A DNA stretch of 64,000 bases from Streptomyces sp. TLI_105 (GCF_900105415.1 NZ_FNSM01000001.1:5295501-5359500), one strand, 5' to 3'; shown: positions 52,456 through 61,904, counted from the first letter of the stretch. Numbers and translations: made by a program. Notes: a model not told the origin generated them from the letters alone.

Positions 52456-52575
52456 CGTGTACAGCTCCTTCCCGGTGTGTCGAAGTCCATTGGATCCGGG
52501 GAAGACAGGCCGCACCACAGGCGGTTGCAGACGGCGGAGATCACCGTTCGTGATGAATGCGGGGGAGGGGCGGCG

Positions 52576-53463
52576 GTGGAGCTGCGGCAGCTGCGGTACT
52601 TCGTGACCGTGGCGGAGGAGGGCGGCTTCGGCAGGGCCGCCGAGCGTCTCGGCATCGTCCAGTCGGCGGTCAGCCAGCAGATCCGCCGGCTCGAACGGGC
52701 CTGGGGCGTGGAGCTCTTCGAGCGCACCACCCGGCGTGTGCGGCTCTCCGCCGCCGGCGAGCGGCTGCTGCCCGAGGCGCGCGCCGTGCTCGCAGCCGCC
52801 GACCGCACCGCGCGCGTGGCCGCCGACATCGCGGCGGGCGACGACGGGATCCTGCGCCTGGGCGGCATCCACGGCCCGGGGGACCGGATCAACCGGGTCC
52901 TGGGCGAACTCGCCTCCGGAGCCCCCCGGTTGCAGGTGCGTCTGCACCGGCTGCCCGTCGCCCGCCGCCTGGCGGCCGTACGCGACGGGGAGCTGGACGC
53001 GGCCCTCGTACGGGCGCTGCCGGACGAGCCGGGGGCCGCGCCCGGCCTGGCGCTGTTCCCCCTGTGGAGCGATCCGCTGTACGCCGCCCTGCCCGAGGGG
53101 CACCCGCTCGCGGCCGAACAGGAACCGCGCCTGGACCAGCTGGCCGGCCTCCCGCTGCGGCTCGCTCCCCGGGAGGACAACCCGCCCTTCCACTCGCTGG
53201 TCACCGGCGCGTTCGGGGCGGCTGGGGTCCAGCCGGTCCTGGGGCCGCCGTTCAGCGACCTCCAGGCCACGCTCACGGCGATCGGCACGGCCCGGGAGCC
53301 GTCGTGGACCCTCTTCTACGAGGTACGGGGACTGCCGAGGGTCCCCAGGGTCGCGGTGCGCCCGCTCGCCGGCCTCACCGTCCCCACCTCGCTGGCCGTC
53401 CGGCCGGGGCCGCCGGGACCGGCCCTGCGGCACCTGCTGAGGGCCCTGCGCGCCGTCGGCTGA
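52576..53463 (+). CDS. LysR-family transcriptional regulator
   Basis: 295 residues. The N-terminal LysR winged helix is textbook (LRQLRYFVTVAEEGGFGRAAERLGIVQSAVSQQIRRLERAWGVELFERTTRRVRLS) and a two-lobe substrate-binding domain follows. GTG 52576 follows GGGGGAGGGG. It is divergent from the cupin gene, with 120 bases between the starts, the usual arrangement for a LysR protein and its target. The effector is unknown. Confidence 0.88.
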   Translation: MELRQLRYFVTVAEEGGFGRAAERLGIVQSAVSQQIRRLERAWGVELFERTTRRVRLSAAGERLLPEARAVLAAADRTARVAADIAAGDDGILRLGGIHGPGDRINRVLGELASGAPRLQVRLHRLPVARRLAAVRDGELDAALVRALPDEPGAAPGLALFPLWSDPLYAALPEGHPLAAEQEPRLDQLAGLPLRLAPREDNPPFHSLVTGAFGAAGVQPVLGPPFSDLQATLTAIGTAREPSWTLFYEVRGLPRVPRVAVRPLAGLTVPTSLAVRPGPPGPALRHLLRALRAVG

Positions 53464-53475
53464 GCCCGGCGCCGG

Positions 53476-54036
53476 TCACGGGACGACGGGGAACGGCTCG
53501 GCCCAGGGCTCCTCCTCCAGCAGGAGCCCGTTGGCCAGGTAGCTGATGGTCCGGTACCAGCCTGCGAGGACGAGGAACTCCAGCAGCTGGGCGTCCTCGT
53601 AGTGGGCGCGGAGGGCGTCCCAGGCGGGTTCGGAGAGGCGCGCGGTGTCGTGCAGTTCGTCGACGGCGGCGAGAAGGGCGGCCTGGCGCTCGGTCAGAGG
53701 GCCGGGATCCATGCCCGTGTCCGTGGTCGCGCGGAGCTGTTCGGGGCCGAGCCCCGCCTGCGGGGCGAGGGTCGCGGCGTGGACGCCCCACTCGTAGGCG
53801 CAGCCGCTGCGGGCGGTCACCCGGGCGATGACGAACTCGCGGTCGGCGGCGGGGAGCAGCCCGTGGCCGAGGAGCCCGGCGCCCAGGGCGAACATGCGGG
53901 AGGCCAGCTCGGGGTTGCGGTGCAGGACCCGGAAGAGCCGGAGCGGTTCGTGGGGCACGCCGGGCGGCATCCAGCGGCGCAGGGCCCGGTCGACGGCGGG
54001 GGAGTACGGGGGGACGAGCGGTTCGATGCGGGGCAT
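53476..54036 (-). CDS. AhpD-like / carboxymuconolactone decarboxylase family protein
   Basis: 186 residues, all-helical CMD fold. The active-site helix reads VTARSGCAYEWGVHAATLA: one Cys and the His of the family, but not the CxxC of true AhpD, so peroxidase activity is less likely than in AhpD. FRVLHRNPEL and TERQAALLAAVDELHDT are also family marks. GGAGGT precedes ATG 54036. It is divergent from an HxlR-type regulator with a large palindrome between them, so it is the probable target of that regulator. Confidence 0.8.
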   Translation of the reverse strand: MPRIEPLVPPYSPAVDRALRRWMPPGVPHEPLRLFRVLHRNPELASRMFALGAGLLGHGLLPAADREFVIARVTARSGCAYEWGVHAATLAPQAGLGPEQLRATTDTGMDPGPLTERQAALLAAVDELHDTARLSEPAWDALRAHYEDAQLLEFLVLAGWYRTISYLANGLLLEEEPWAEPFPVVP

Positions 54037-54050
54037 CTGCTGCACCTCCT

Positions 54051-54095
54051 GCTTCGTTTTCAGAAGCGCCACTATGATGCTTCTGAAAACGAAGC
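54051..54095. promoter_or_regulatory. Large HxlR-type operator between divergent genes
   Basis: Two 17-base arms (54051-54067 and 54079-54095) are perfect reverse complements around an 11-base spacer. Each arm also begins GCTTC and ends GAAGC, so each is a small palindrome by itself. It fills the space between the AhpD-like and HxlR starts and should control both. Confidence 0.85.
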
Positions 54096-54113
54096 GCAAG
54101 GAGGAGGAGCGGC

Positions 54114-54608
54114 GTGGGAGAGACCGGAGCGGTGACACCACGGCCCGGGGGGCCCGTGCCCGGGCGGCCCGTACCCGGGCGGCCCGTGCGGGGATCCGCG
54201 TCCGGCCGCCCGGTCATGGCCGCGCTCGACCTGCTCGGACGCCGCTGGGTCCTGCGCGTCCTGTGGGAACTGAGCCAGGCCCCGGCCGGCTTCCGCGAGC
54301 TCCAGCGCCGCTGCGAGCGCATGTCCTCCAGCGTGCTCAGCACCCGCCTCGACGAGCTGGCCGAGGCCCGGCTGCTCACCCGCGCGGACGACGAGTACCG
54401 GCTCGCCCCCCTGGGCGCGGAACTCGTCGAGGCGCTGGCTCCGTTGGAGGCCTGGAGCGGCCGGTGGGCGAGGGAGCAGGGGCTCGCGGAGGAGGACGAG
54501 GGAGCAGAGGCTGACGAGGGAGCAGGGGCTAGGGAAGCGGGCGAGGAGGCGGGGGCTAGGAAAGCGGGCGAGGGGGCAGGGGCTACGGAAGCGGGCGAGG
54601 GGGCGTGA
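54114..54608 (+). CDS. HxlR-family transcriptional regulator with repeat tail
   Basis: 164 residues. The HxlR winged helix occupies about 33-120 (MAALDLLGRRWVLRVLWELSQAPAGFRELQRRCERMSSSVLSTRLDELAEARLLTR). It is preceded by a Pro/Gly/Arg-rich lead with a short repeated PGRPV unit and followed by an Ala/Glu/Gly tail made of three nine-residue repeats. HxlR proteins sense electrophiles, aldehydes or redox change. GTG 54114 follows AAGGAGGAGG. The last 26 bases overlap the 3' end of the convergent PhzF gene. Confidence 0.85.
   Translation: MGETGAVTPRPGGPVPGRPVPGRPVRGSASGRPVMAALDLLGRRWVLRVLWELSQAPAGFRELQRRCERMSSSVLSTRLDELAEARLLTRADDEYRLAPLGAELVEALAPLEAWSGRWAREQGLAEEDEGAEADEGAGAREAGEEAGARKAGEGAGATEAGEGA
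54525..54605 (+). repeat. Three 27-bp tandem repeats in the HxlR tail
   Basis: Units at 54525-54551, 54552-54578 and 54579-54605, differing at a few bases each. They encode GAREAGEEA, GARKAGEGA and GATEAGEGA. The stop codon of the convergent PhzF gene lies within the third unit. Confidence 0.85.
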
Positions 54609-55476
54609 CCAGGACGCCTCCGCCCAGCCGTACCACCGGACCGGACGGACCGGCCTGGGTCGTGGCGCCGATGGTGGCGGGACTGCCGAGGGAGTCCCCC
54701 ATGTCGACCGTGATGCGGTCGATGCCCCGACCGGCGAGGTGGGCGGCGAGGCATGCCGTGCTGTTGGCGTTGGCGATGTCCTCGGGGACGCCGATCGACG
54801 GGGCGAACATCCGGGCCGCGAGCCGCCCCGAGGGCGACGGCGCGGAGTACACGTAACAGCCCAGGAGACCGAGGCGGTCGCAGACGGCGCGGAGCCGGCC
54901 CATGTCCGGGGCGAGGGCGGCGAGTACGGCCCGGGAGGCCACCGGGACCAGCAGGCGCGGCCGCCCGACGGAGGCGACCCGCGGCCCCGGTCCGAGCGCG
55001 TCCGGGTCCAGGCCGAGGGCCGGCAGGACGAGCGCGGACTCGGGCCCGGCCGGCTCGCGGAGCTCCACGGCCCCGTAGGCGAAGCCGACCTCGGCGTACG
55101 GCCCCTTCCGTACGGCCCGGCCGGTGAACGTACGGCCCGCGACGCGGAGGGACACCTCGTGCGTGTCGGTCTCGGCCCGCGCGGCGAGGAAGCCGAGGGC
55201 GGCGATCGTGCCGTGTCCACAGGAGGGCAACTCCCCCTCGGAGGTGAAGAACCGGAGGGAGAAGGCGGGGCGTCCGTCCCGTTCGCCCTCGCGCGCGACG
55301 AAGACGGCGTGCGAGGCTCCCGCCGCCCCGGGCACCCGCCGCCGCTCGTCCTCGCCGAACGGCCCGTCGTCCATGACGGCCGTGGGACTGCCACCCCACC
55401 CGTCCGGCCCGTTCCGTACGCCCTGCCCGTCCCGCCCGTCCCGCCCGTCCCGTACGCACGCCTGGACGACGGTCAC
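54583..55476 (-). CDS. PhzF-family isomerase-like protein
   Basis: 297 residues with the two-lobed PhzF/diaminopimelate-epimerase fold. LRFFTSEGELPSCGHGTIAALGFLA has the family motif around the catalytic Glu and conserved CGHGT; the second lobe carries RMFAPSIGVPEDIANANSTACLAAHLA, close to the usual GxxEDPATGSA block but with changed residues. PhzF enzymes isomerise small acids. GTG 55476 follows AGAGGGG. The segment before RRVPGAAG is long and Asp/Gly-rich. The 259 bases upstream, to 55735, hold no other gene. Confidence 0.75.
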   Translation of the reverse strand: MTVVQACVRDGRDGRDGQGVRNGPDGWGGSPTAVMDDGPFGEDERRRVPGAAGASHAVFVAREGERDGRPAFSLRFFTSEGELPSCGHGTIAALGFLAARAETDTHEVSLRVAGRTFTGRAVRKGPYAEVGFAYGAVELREPAGPESALVLPALGLDPDALGPGPRVASVGRPRLLVPVASRAVLAALAPDMGRLRAVCDRLGLLGCYVYSAPSPSGRLAARMFAPSIGVPEDIANANSTACLAAHLAGRGIDRITVDMGDSLGSPATIGATTQAGPSGPVVRLGGGVLVTPPRPLP

Positions 55477-55735
55477 GGACGCCCCTCTGAAGAACACCAC
55501 CCATGCCCCGTACCCCACCGACGGCCGGACGACGCCTCCGGCCGGCCGGAGGACGAGATGACGGAGTCGACTCGCTCGATGGCGCGCCGCCCGTCTTTCC
55601 GGATCCTGTACACCTGGGCGCCCCATGTGCCGCGTCAGGAAGGGGAGTTGCCGGGGCGTGAGCGTTTCCGTGATCTGGAGACGCGGCGATACAGTCCGGC
55701 GGGAGCGGGGCCGGTGACCAGGGGGAGGGGTCGAC

Positions 55736-56712
55736 GTGTCGGAGGTCGTGACGCTCAGTGCGCTGACCACGTTCCTGCTGGGAGTGGGCAACGGGGCCGC
55801 CGGAGAGATCGGCAAGAACCTGTCCCTGTAGGCAGGGGCTCTGGTGAGGCGGACGCTCGGGCGGGAGACTCCGTTGCCGACCGGGGCGGAGGACCGCCGG
55901 GCGCTGGCGGGACGTGTACACGCGCGGCTGGGCCGTGATCCACGGCGGGCCGGCGAATGGGCGCTGATGCTGGAGGGCGTCCCGGACGAAGCCGCCGAAC
56001 CGCCGCAGGGCGCGATGCCCCCGCCGCCCTGGGCGTTCACGAACCAGGAGAAGGTGCTCAAGCGGCTGTTGCGGGAGGCCGACCGCCCCTGGGAGGGCCG
56101 GCCCCGGGTCGTCCTGCTGTCGGGTCCCGCGGGCAGCGGCTCCACCTCGGTGACCCTCAGGCTGGGAGCGGAGGCCCGCGACCGGTTCCCCGACGGGCAG
56201 TACTACGTCGACCTGCGCGCCACGTCCGGGGAGACCGGACCCGAGCCGGCGGGCGTGGTGCTGCGGCTGCTGCGCGAGATGGACGAGGCCGAGCGCGTCG
56301 CCGTGCCGCCGCTGAGCGACCGGCACGCGAAGCAGCTCGTGCGGAAGGTGGCAGGACCGGAGCAGGCCGCGCGGGTCAAGGCGCAGCTGCCCGGAGTGCT
56401 CGAACGCTGCCGGGGCAACGCGTTCGCCCTCCATGCGAAGGCACGACTGCTGACCCGGGACCGCGGCCGGGCCCGCGCCCGGGTCCGAGACCGGGTCCGA
56501 GACCGCGTTCGGGGCTCGGACCGGGACGCGATCCGGGACGTGGTCGGACCCTCCCGTACGGACCGCCGCGCATCTCGCTCCGCTCCGGCTCGGCCCGGAG
56601 GCGGCGCGCCCGTGCCGGCTCACCGCGCTCGGCGGCCGGCCGTCCCTCAGTGCCACGATCGCGGCGGCCGCTGCCGACGTCCACGAGGAGACGGCCGCCC
56701 GGCTGTGTCGAC
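55736..56712 (+). pseudogene. Broken P-loop (NB-ARC-like) gene
   Basis: It begins with a good ribosome site (GGGGGAGGGG) and GTG 55736, giving SEVVTLSALTTFLLGVGNG. A TAG at 55829 stops the frame after 31 residues. The same frame then continues clearly: ALVRRTLGRE, WAFTNQEKVLKRLLRE, VVLLSGPAGSGSTSVTLRLG (a P-loop with the Lys replaced) and RDRFPDGQYYVDLRA, an NB-ARC-like block. From about 56460 the frame is lost in a repeated GGGTCCGAGACC stretch; homologous-looking sequence (GGRPSLSATIAAAAADVHEE) resumes in a third frame. It ends at the integrase remnant. Two independent lesions make it a pseudogene. Confidence 0.75.
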
Positions 56713-57735
56713 GTGCGCCGAGCGCTCCGTGAGTACGCCTTCAACACCCTCCGGCGGGGCCAGGCCCCGCCCGAGGTCGCCGTGATCCTGCGCTGGGTGC
56801 AGCGCAACTCGCTCTCCATGGCCGCCTGGGAGGACGAGAGCACAGTGGAGACGGGCCTGCGCGCGGCCATGACGAAGCTGGACGGCACCCCTGTGGCCGC
56901 CGGCTCGGCCCGGCGGACCAAGCGCGTCCTCAACGTCCTCTTCGAGTACGCCATCAAGAAGAAGGTGCTCAAGGAGAACCCCCTCCCGAAGGGCCAGGGC
57001 GCCAGCACCACGGCGTCCAAGACCTCCTCCGCCGTCGACAAGCGCTCGCTGCTCAACAGCGAGCAGGCCGCCAAGCTGCTCGGCTGGATCTACGGGCGGC
57101 CGAGGGGCGGCCGGCGGCCGCACACCTTCTTCGCCGCGATGTACTACGCCGGCGCCCGGCCCGAGGAGGTCGTGGCGATCGACGTCGGGGACGTACGCCT
57201 GCCCGCTGCGGACGCCGACGACCAGTGGGGCGAGCTGCTGCTCCACACCGCCCACCCCGAGGTCGGGAGGCAGTGGACGGACACCGGGGAGGTGCGCGAG
57301 GAGCGCGGGCTCAAGGGGCGGGCAGCCGACGACACCCGCACGGTGCCCTGCCGTCCCGCACTGACGCGGATTCTTCGGGCCCATATCGAGAAGGAGGGGC
57401 TGAAGCCCGGAGATCTGCTGATGCAGGGGGAGAAAGGAGGTGATCTCGCCGGGTCCGTGATTCGGCGAGCGTGGCGGCGGGCTCGAAAGGAAGTGCTTAA
57501 TTCGTACGAATTCGGGACTCCGCTCGGTCGCCGCGTCTACGACCACCGCCACACCTTCCTGACGAACTGGCTCAACGCCGGCGTCCCGGCTGCGACCGTG
57601 GCCGAGTGGGCGGGCAACAGCGTCCCTGTCCTCCTCGCCACCTACGCCCGGTGTATCGACGGGCAGCTCGATGGCCTGAAGCACCGCATCGAGCGGGCGG
57701 GGGAGCTCCCGGACCCGACCATGCCGAGGGGCTGA
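56713..57735 (+). CDS. int: Tyrosine recombinase (integrase), N-terminally truncated
   Basis: About 340 residues from GTG 56713. The core-binding part (YAFNTLRRGQAPPEVAVILRWVQRNSLSMAAWED) and a complete catalytic domain remain: Arg in YYAGARPEEV (about 150), the Arg/His pair in YDHRHTF (about 277), WAGNS, and Tyr in LLATYARC (311). Family members normally begin with another 100 or so residues; here that part is replaced by the broken P-loop gene. Its end lies 168 bases from the 3' end of tRNA-Arg, a classic integration site. It may be expressed from a weak internal start, or be dead. Confidence 0.75.
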   Translation: MRRALREYAFNTLRRGQAPPEVAVILRWVQRNSLSMAAWEDESTVETGLRAAMTKLDGTPVAAGSARRTKRVLNVLFEYAIKKKVLKENPLPKGQGASTTASKTSSAVDKRSLLNSEQAAKLLGWIYGRPRGGRRPHTFFAAMYYAGARPEEVVAIDVGDVRLPAADADDQWGELLLHTAHPEVGRQWTDTGEVREERGLKGRAADDTRTVPCRPALTRILRAHIEKEGLKPGDLLMQGEKGGDLAGSVIRRAWRRARKEVLNSYEFGTPLGRRVYDHRHTFLTNWLNAGVPAATVAEWAGNSVPVLLATYARCIDGQLDGLKHRIERAGELPDPTMPRG

Positions 57736-57867
57736 AAACTCCACCGCGTATTCACCGCAGCCACCCGCAGAAACGCGGAATCAGCCGGGTCCAGCCGGAC
57801 GCGTCCCCTGTCCGCCAGGGGGCATGTCCGGCTCCGCGCCGCTTCCCCGAAACCGCCCCTGACCAGC

Positions 57868-57895
57868 AAAAAGGACCCTCCCGAAGGAGGGTCCT
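57868..57895 (-). terminator. tRNA-Arg terminator
   Basis: On the minus strand a 10-bp stem (57872-57881 with 57886-57895) closes on TTCG and is followed by a T-run. It begins eight bases after the tRNA 3' end, and is the clearest intrinsic terminator in the window. Confidence 0.93.
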
Positions 57896-57902
57896 GATCT
57901 TG

Positions 57903-57975
57903 CGCCCCCGGCAGGACTCGAACCTGCGGCCAAGTGCTTAGAAGGCACCTGCTCTATCCACTGAGCTACGGGGGC
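57903..57975 (-). tRNA. tRNA-Arg (anticodon UCU)
   Basis: 73 bases fold as a full cloverleaf on the minus strand: acceptor GCCCCCG with CGGGGGC, D-arm AGCTCAGTGGATAGAGC, anticodon stem GGTGC/GCACT with loop CTTCTAA (anticodon TCT), and TTCGAGTC in the T-loop. The discriminator is G and CCA is not encoded. The neighbouring integrase suggests its 3' end served as an att site. Confidence 0.95.
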
Positions 57976-58110
57976 CGGGTGGTGGCCGTGTGGCCAGGAG
58001 CCCCTGGTGGGTGGGGTGTGCCTGCCGGGACAAGGATAGGGCTCCGATCGCCTTGGCCCGGTTGCTTCACCTGCGTGGCACGATGTGGAGGTTCGGTGAA
58101 GCGAACCGAT

Positions 58111-58130
58111 AATCGCAGGCAGGTGCGATT
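58111..58130. other. Inverted repeat in the 292-base gap before dynA
   Basis: AATCGCA and TGCGATT pair around GGCAGG, about 140 bases ahead of the dynamin operon. The gap (57976-58267) also holds a CGGTGAAGCGAACCG partial hairpin near 58094 and no gene. A control site for dynAB is possible. Confidence 0.45.
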
Positions 58131-58267
58131 CGCGCAGCGCTTTTCACGTCGCTCGGGGCGGGTGTTGTGCACTCGTTATGCCCGACCTGCCGGTCGCCAC
58201 CCTTCTCTTCGGCGCGCAGGGTCCTCATACGCTTCAAAAACACTCATAAATTGGGCATTCTTCGCAT

Positions 58268-59908
58268 GTGGTGACCTTGGACGAACGGCCTCAGCTGATC
58301 GACGCACTCTCCGCCCTGCGCGACCGAGTCGCCGCCGTGCGCCTCCCACTGCCCCTCCCCGACACGCCCCGCGCCCGCCAGACCCGGACCGAGTTGCTCG
58401 CCCAGCTCGACGACTACCTGGTGCCCCGGCTGAAGGACCCCGACGCCCCGCTCCTCGCGGTCGTCGGCGGATCCACCGGGGCCGGCAAGTCCACCCTGGT
58501 CAACTCCCTTGTCGGGCGCCGCGTCAGCGAGGCGGGGGTGCTCAGGCCCACCACCCGGACACCCGTGCTCGTCTGCCACCCCGAGGACCACCACTGGTTC
58601 GCCGGCATGCGGGTCCTCCCGCAGCTGACCCGCGTCTGGCTGCCCCAGGCCGACGAGGACCACCCCGTCGACGAACCCGCCCCCGAGGAGAACGCGCTGC
58701 GCGTGGAGACGGCCTCCTCGCTGCCCCGGGGGCTCGCCCTGCTCGACGCGCCCGACATCGACTCCCTCGTCGTCGAGAACCGGCTCCTCGCCGCCGAGTT
58801 GATCTGCGCCGCCGACGTATGGGTCATGGTCACCACCGCCTCGCGGTACGCCGACGCCGTGCCCTGGCACCTGCTCCGTACCGCGAAGGAGTACGACGCC
58901 ACCCTCGTCATCGTCCTCGACCGCGTCCCCCACCAGGTCATCGGCGAGGTCTCCCGCCAGTACGAGGCACTGCTCGCCAAGGCCGGCCTCGGCCACGTGC
59001 CCCGGTTCACCATCCCCGAGCTGCCCGAGTCCACCTGCGGCGGCAGCGGGCTGCTGCCCGAGAGCGCCGTCGCCGAGCTGCGCGGCTGGCTCGCCCACCG
59101 CGGCCAGGACCCGGCCGCCCGCCAGCAGGCCGCCGACCGGACCGCCTCCGGGGTCATCGACTCCCTCGACACCCGGCTGCCCGAGCTGGCCGGGGCGGTC
59201 GCCGCCCAGTACGCCGCCGCCGTCCGCCTCGGCGGCGTCGTCGAGGCCGCGTACCGCGAGCAGGGCAAGCGGGTACGCAAGGAGCTCGGCCGCGGCGCCG
59301 TCCTCGCCGGCGACGCCCGCACCCGCTGGCGCGCCTACCCCCGCGACAGCACCTCCGAGGAGCTCCTGGACGCCCTCACCGAGTCCCTCGCCGCGCTCCT
59401 CCACTGCGCGGTCTCCGCGGCCGAGGAGCACGTCCGGGACACCTGGCGCCGCGAACCCGCCTCCGAGCCCCTCGGCCCGCCGCGGGCCGGCGCCGACCGG
59501 GAGGCGGCGGAGCGGATCGGTGTGGAGGCGCGCCGCTGGCGCCGCGTGCTCGAGGAGCTGGCCGAGGAGGAGGTACGGGGCATCGACCGCCCCTCGGGGT
59601 CCCGCCGCTCCGGCTCCCGCTCCTCCGGCGCCGCCCCCGAGCCCGACACCGTCGCCGCGCTCCTCGCCGCCTCCCTCCTCGGCGGCCGCCGCGCCCGCGC
59701 CGCCGGCGAGCGCCTCGCCGAACTCCTGGGCGCCCAGAGCGCCCTGCGGCTGCGCGACAAGGGCGGCGAACTCGTCCTCTCGTACGTCGACCGTGTCCTG
59801 CACGCCGAGCGCGACCGCCGCCTCGCCCCCCTCGACGCGCTCGACGTGACCCCCGAGCCGCAGGCGGAGCTGATCGCCGCGCTCTCCGTACTGCAGAAGG
59901 AGAAGTGA
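58268..59908 (+). CDS. dynA: Dynamin-like GTPase (sporulation dynamin, first gene)
   Basis: 546 residues. An N-terminal GTPase domain has P-loop [10 protein letters not shown] (about 68), the switch region [11 protein letters not shown] and [10 protein letters not shown], with long helices after it. Length, order and pairing with a membrane-anchored GTPase match the DynA/DynB dynamins known to stabilise FtsZ rings during Streptomyces sporulation septation. No membrane helix is seen. The GTG at 58268 has no clear ribosome site, and a second GTG follows directly. Its stop is two bases from the start of the next gene. I assign dynA by order and lack of helices. Confidence 0.8.
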   Translation: MVTLDERPQLIDALSALRDRVAAVRLPLPLPDTPRARQTRTELLAQLDDYLVPRLKDPDAPLLAVVGGSTGAGKSTLVNSLVGRRVSEAGVLRPTTRTPVLVCHPEDHHWFAGMRVLPQLTRVWLPQADEDHPVDEPAPEENALRVETASSLPRGLALLDAPDIDSLVVENRLLAAELICAADVWVMVTTASRYADAVPWHLLRTAKEYDATLVIVLDRVPHQVIGEVSRQYEALLAKAGLGHVPRFTIPELPESTCGGSGLLPESAVAELRGWLAHRGQDPAARQQAADRTASGVIDSLDTRLPELAGAVAAQYAAAVRLGGVVEAAYREQGKRVRKELGRGAVLAGDARTRWRAYPRDSTSEELLDALTESLAALLHCAVSAAEEHVRDTWRREPASEPLGPPRAGADREAAERIGVEARRWRRVLEELAEEEVRGIDRPSGSRRSGSRSSGAAPEPDTVAALLAASLLGGRRARAAGERLAELLGAQSALRLRDKGGELVLSYVDRVLHAERDRRLAPLDALDVTPEPQAELIAALSVLQKEK

Positions 59909-59909
59909 C

Positions 59910-61724
59910 GTGGTGGACGACGACCGGGAGCGCGGCCGTGCGCGCTGGGACGACGGGCTGATCGCGCGGCGCGCGGCCGAGCGGGCAGCCGACAAGACCG
60001 CCGTCGCGCAGGAGAAGGCGCCCCCGCCGCAGGAGGAGGATGCCCTGCCGCTCCTCGGCGGCAGCTACGGCGGGCCCCTCCGCCGCCGTCTCGACGCCCT
60101 CCACGAGCTGGTCGGGCTCTCCCGCACCCGGGTCGAGAGCGAGGCCCTCGCCGAGGCCGGGCGCGTCCTCGACGAGGCCGCCGCCCGCCAGCGGCTCTCC
60201 TCCCGGCACACCGTGATCGCCGTCGCCGGGGCCACCGGAAGCGGGAAGTCCACGCTCTTCAACGCCCTCGCCGGCGTCCCCGTCTCCGAGACCGGCCTGC
60301 GCCGCCCCACCACCTCCGCGCCCATCGCGCTCAGCTGGTCCGACGGCGCCGCCGGACTGCTCGACCGGCTCGCGGTCCCCAGCAGGCTGCGCCGCCGTCC
60401 CCTCGCGGGCGGCGCCGGCGACACCGAGCTCCAGGGGCTCGTCCTCGTCGACCTGCCCGACCACGACTCCGCCGTCACCGCCCACCGCGACCAGGTCGAC
60501 CGGGTCCTCGGCCTCGTCGACGCCGTGATCTGGGTCGTCGACCCGGAGAAGTACGCCGACGCGGCCCTCCACGAGCGCTACCTGCGGCCCCTCGCCGGGC
60601 ACGCCGAGGTCACCTTCGTCGTCCTCAACCAGATCGACCGGCTCGGCACCGAGGCCGCCGACCTCGTCCTCGACGACCTGCGCCGCCTCCTCGACGAGGA
60701 CGGCGTGGCGCTCGGCGAGCACGGCGAGCCCGGCGCGACCGTCCTCGCCGTCTCCGCCCTCACCGGCGAGGGCCTCCCCGAACTGCGCGAGACCATCGCC
60801 CGGTTCGTCCAGGAACGCACCGCCCCCGAGCGCCGCCTCGCCGCCGACGTCGACGCCGCCGCGGCCCGGCTGCGCCAGGCGTACGTCGCCGAAGGGCGGG
60901 CCGGCCTCGACGAACGGGCCCGGGACGCCTTCACGGACCGGCTCGCCGTCGCCGTCGGCGCCCAGGCCGCGGGCGAGGCCGCCGAGCGGGTCTGGCGCCG
61001 GGGCGCCATCCGCGCCTGCGGCACCCCCTGGCTGCGGCTCTACCGCTGGTACGAGCGGATGCGCGCGCACGGCTCCACCGACCCCCGTCTCCAAGTCCCC
61101 GTCGAGGACGAGCTGACGGCCCGCCAGCGCGTCGAGCAGGCCGTACGGATCGTCGCCGACGAGGCCTCGCGGGGCCTCCCGGTGCCCTGGGCCCAGGCGG
61201 TGCGCGAGGCGGCGGTGCGCGGGGCCGAGGGGCTGCCGGAGGCCCTGGACGAGCTGACGGTCTCCATGGGGGACCCGGCCGCCCGGCCGCCCCGGCCCGC
61301 CTGGTGGCCCGCGGCCGTCCTCGCCCAGGCGGTGATGACGCTCCTGCAGATCTTCGGCGCGCTGTGGCTGGTGGGGCAGATCGTGGGCGTCGTCGAGCCG
61401 GGTCTGCTGCCGCCGGTCCTCGTGATGCTCGGCGGGATCATCGGCGGCCCGCTCGTCGAATGGGCCTGCGAGGGCGCCGTGAAGGGACCGGCCCGCCGGT
61501 ACGGGCAGGAGGCCGAACGCCGCCTGCGGGAGGCCGCCGCCGCCTGCGGCCGGGCCCGGGTCCTCGACCCGGTGGCGGCGGAACTGATGCGCTACCGGGA
61601 GGTGCGCGAGCAGTACGCGACGGTGGTGGGCTCGCGCCCGCCGGCGTCCCGGATCGTCGTCGGCGGCGGCCGCTCCGGCACGACCCGCCTGGGCGCGACG
61701 CGGGCGGGGGCGCGGGTGAGGTAA
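59910..61724 (+). CDS. dynB: Dynamin-like GTPase with two membrane helices
   Basis: 604 residues. The GTPase domain has P-loop AGATGSGKST (about residue 110), LRRPTTSAP, LVDLPDHDS and NQIDRLG; helical arms follow, then two closely spaced helices (AVLAQAVMTLLQIFGALWLV and PGLLPPVLVMLGGIIGGPLV) near residues 465-515 and a basic tail. This is the membrane-anchored partner of the sporulation dynamin pair. AAGGAG precedes GTG 59910, and it is translationally coupled to the first dynamin gene. Confidence 0.82.
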   Translation: MVDDDRERGRARWDDGLIARRAAERAADKTAVAQEKAPPPQEEDALPLLGGSYGGPLRRRLDALHELVGLSRTRVESEALAEAGRVLDEAAARQRLSSRHTVIAVAGATGSGKSTLFNALAGVPVSETGLRRPTTSAPIALSWSDGAAGLLDRLAVPSRLRRRPLAGGAGDTELQGLVLVDLPDHDSAVTAHRDQVDRVLGLVDAVIWVVDPEKYADAALHERYLRPLAGHAEVTFVVLNQIDRLGTEAADLVLDDLRRLLDEDGVALGEHGEPGATVLAVSALTGEGLPELRETIARFVQERTAPERRLAADVDAAAARLRQAYVAEGRAGLDERARDAFTDRLAVAVGAQAAGEAAERVWRRGAIRACGTPWLRLYRWYERMRAHGSTDPRLQVPVEDELTARQRVEQAVRIVADEASRGLPVPWAQAVREAAVRGAEGLPEALDELTVSMGDPAARPPRPAWWPAAVLAQAVMTLLQIFGALWLVGQIVGVVEPGLLPPVLVMLGGIIGGPLVEWACEGAVKGPARRYGQEAERRLREAAAACGRARVLDPVAAELMRYREVREQYATVVGSRPPASRIVVGGGRSGTTRLGATRAGARVR

Positions 61725-61904
61725 GCCCACCGGCGGCCTTCGGGGCACGGGGTGCCGGGTTCGGGGCGGTTCCCCCTTCCGGGTGAGGGAGTCGTCCCCG
61801 AGTCCGCGGTTGTCCACAGGCCCGAGCGAGGTGCGCCCGGTCGCCCCAGCATGGTTCCCACGGGGTGTCCACGCAGCAGGACACCGGAGAGTTGGGGGCG
61901 AACC

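Noticed and set aside
48547..52575. Long in-frame extension upstream of the LysR gene
   Set aside because: It is only an open frame across unrelated genes; LysR homology starts at GTG 52576 with a strong ribosome site.
57606..57941. Open frame over the tRNA-Arg region ending RQDSNLRPSA
   Set aside because: It is a translation of the reverse strand of a tRNA, a common artefact.
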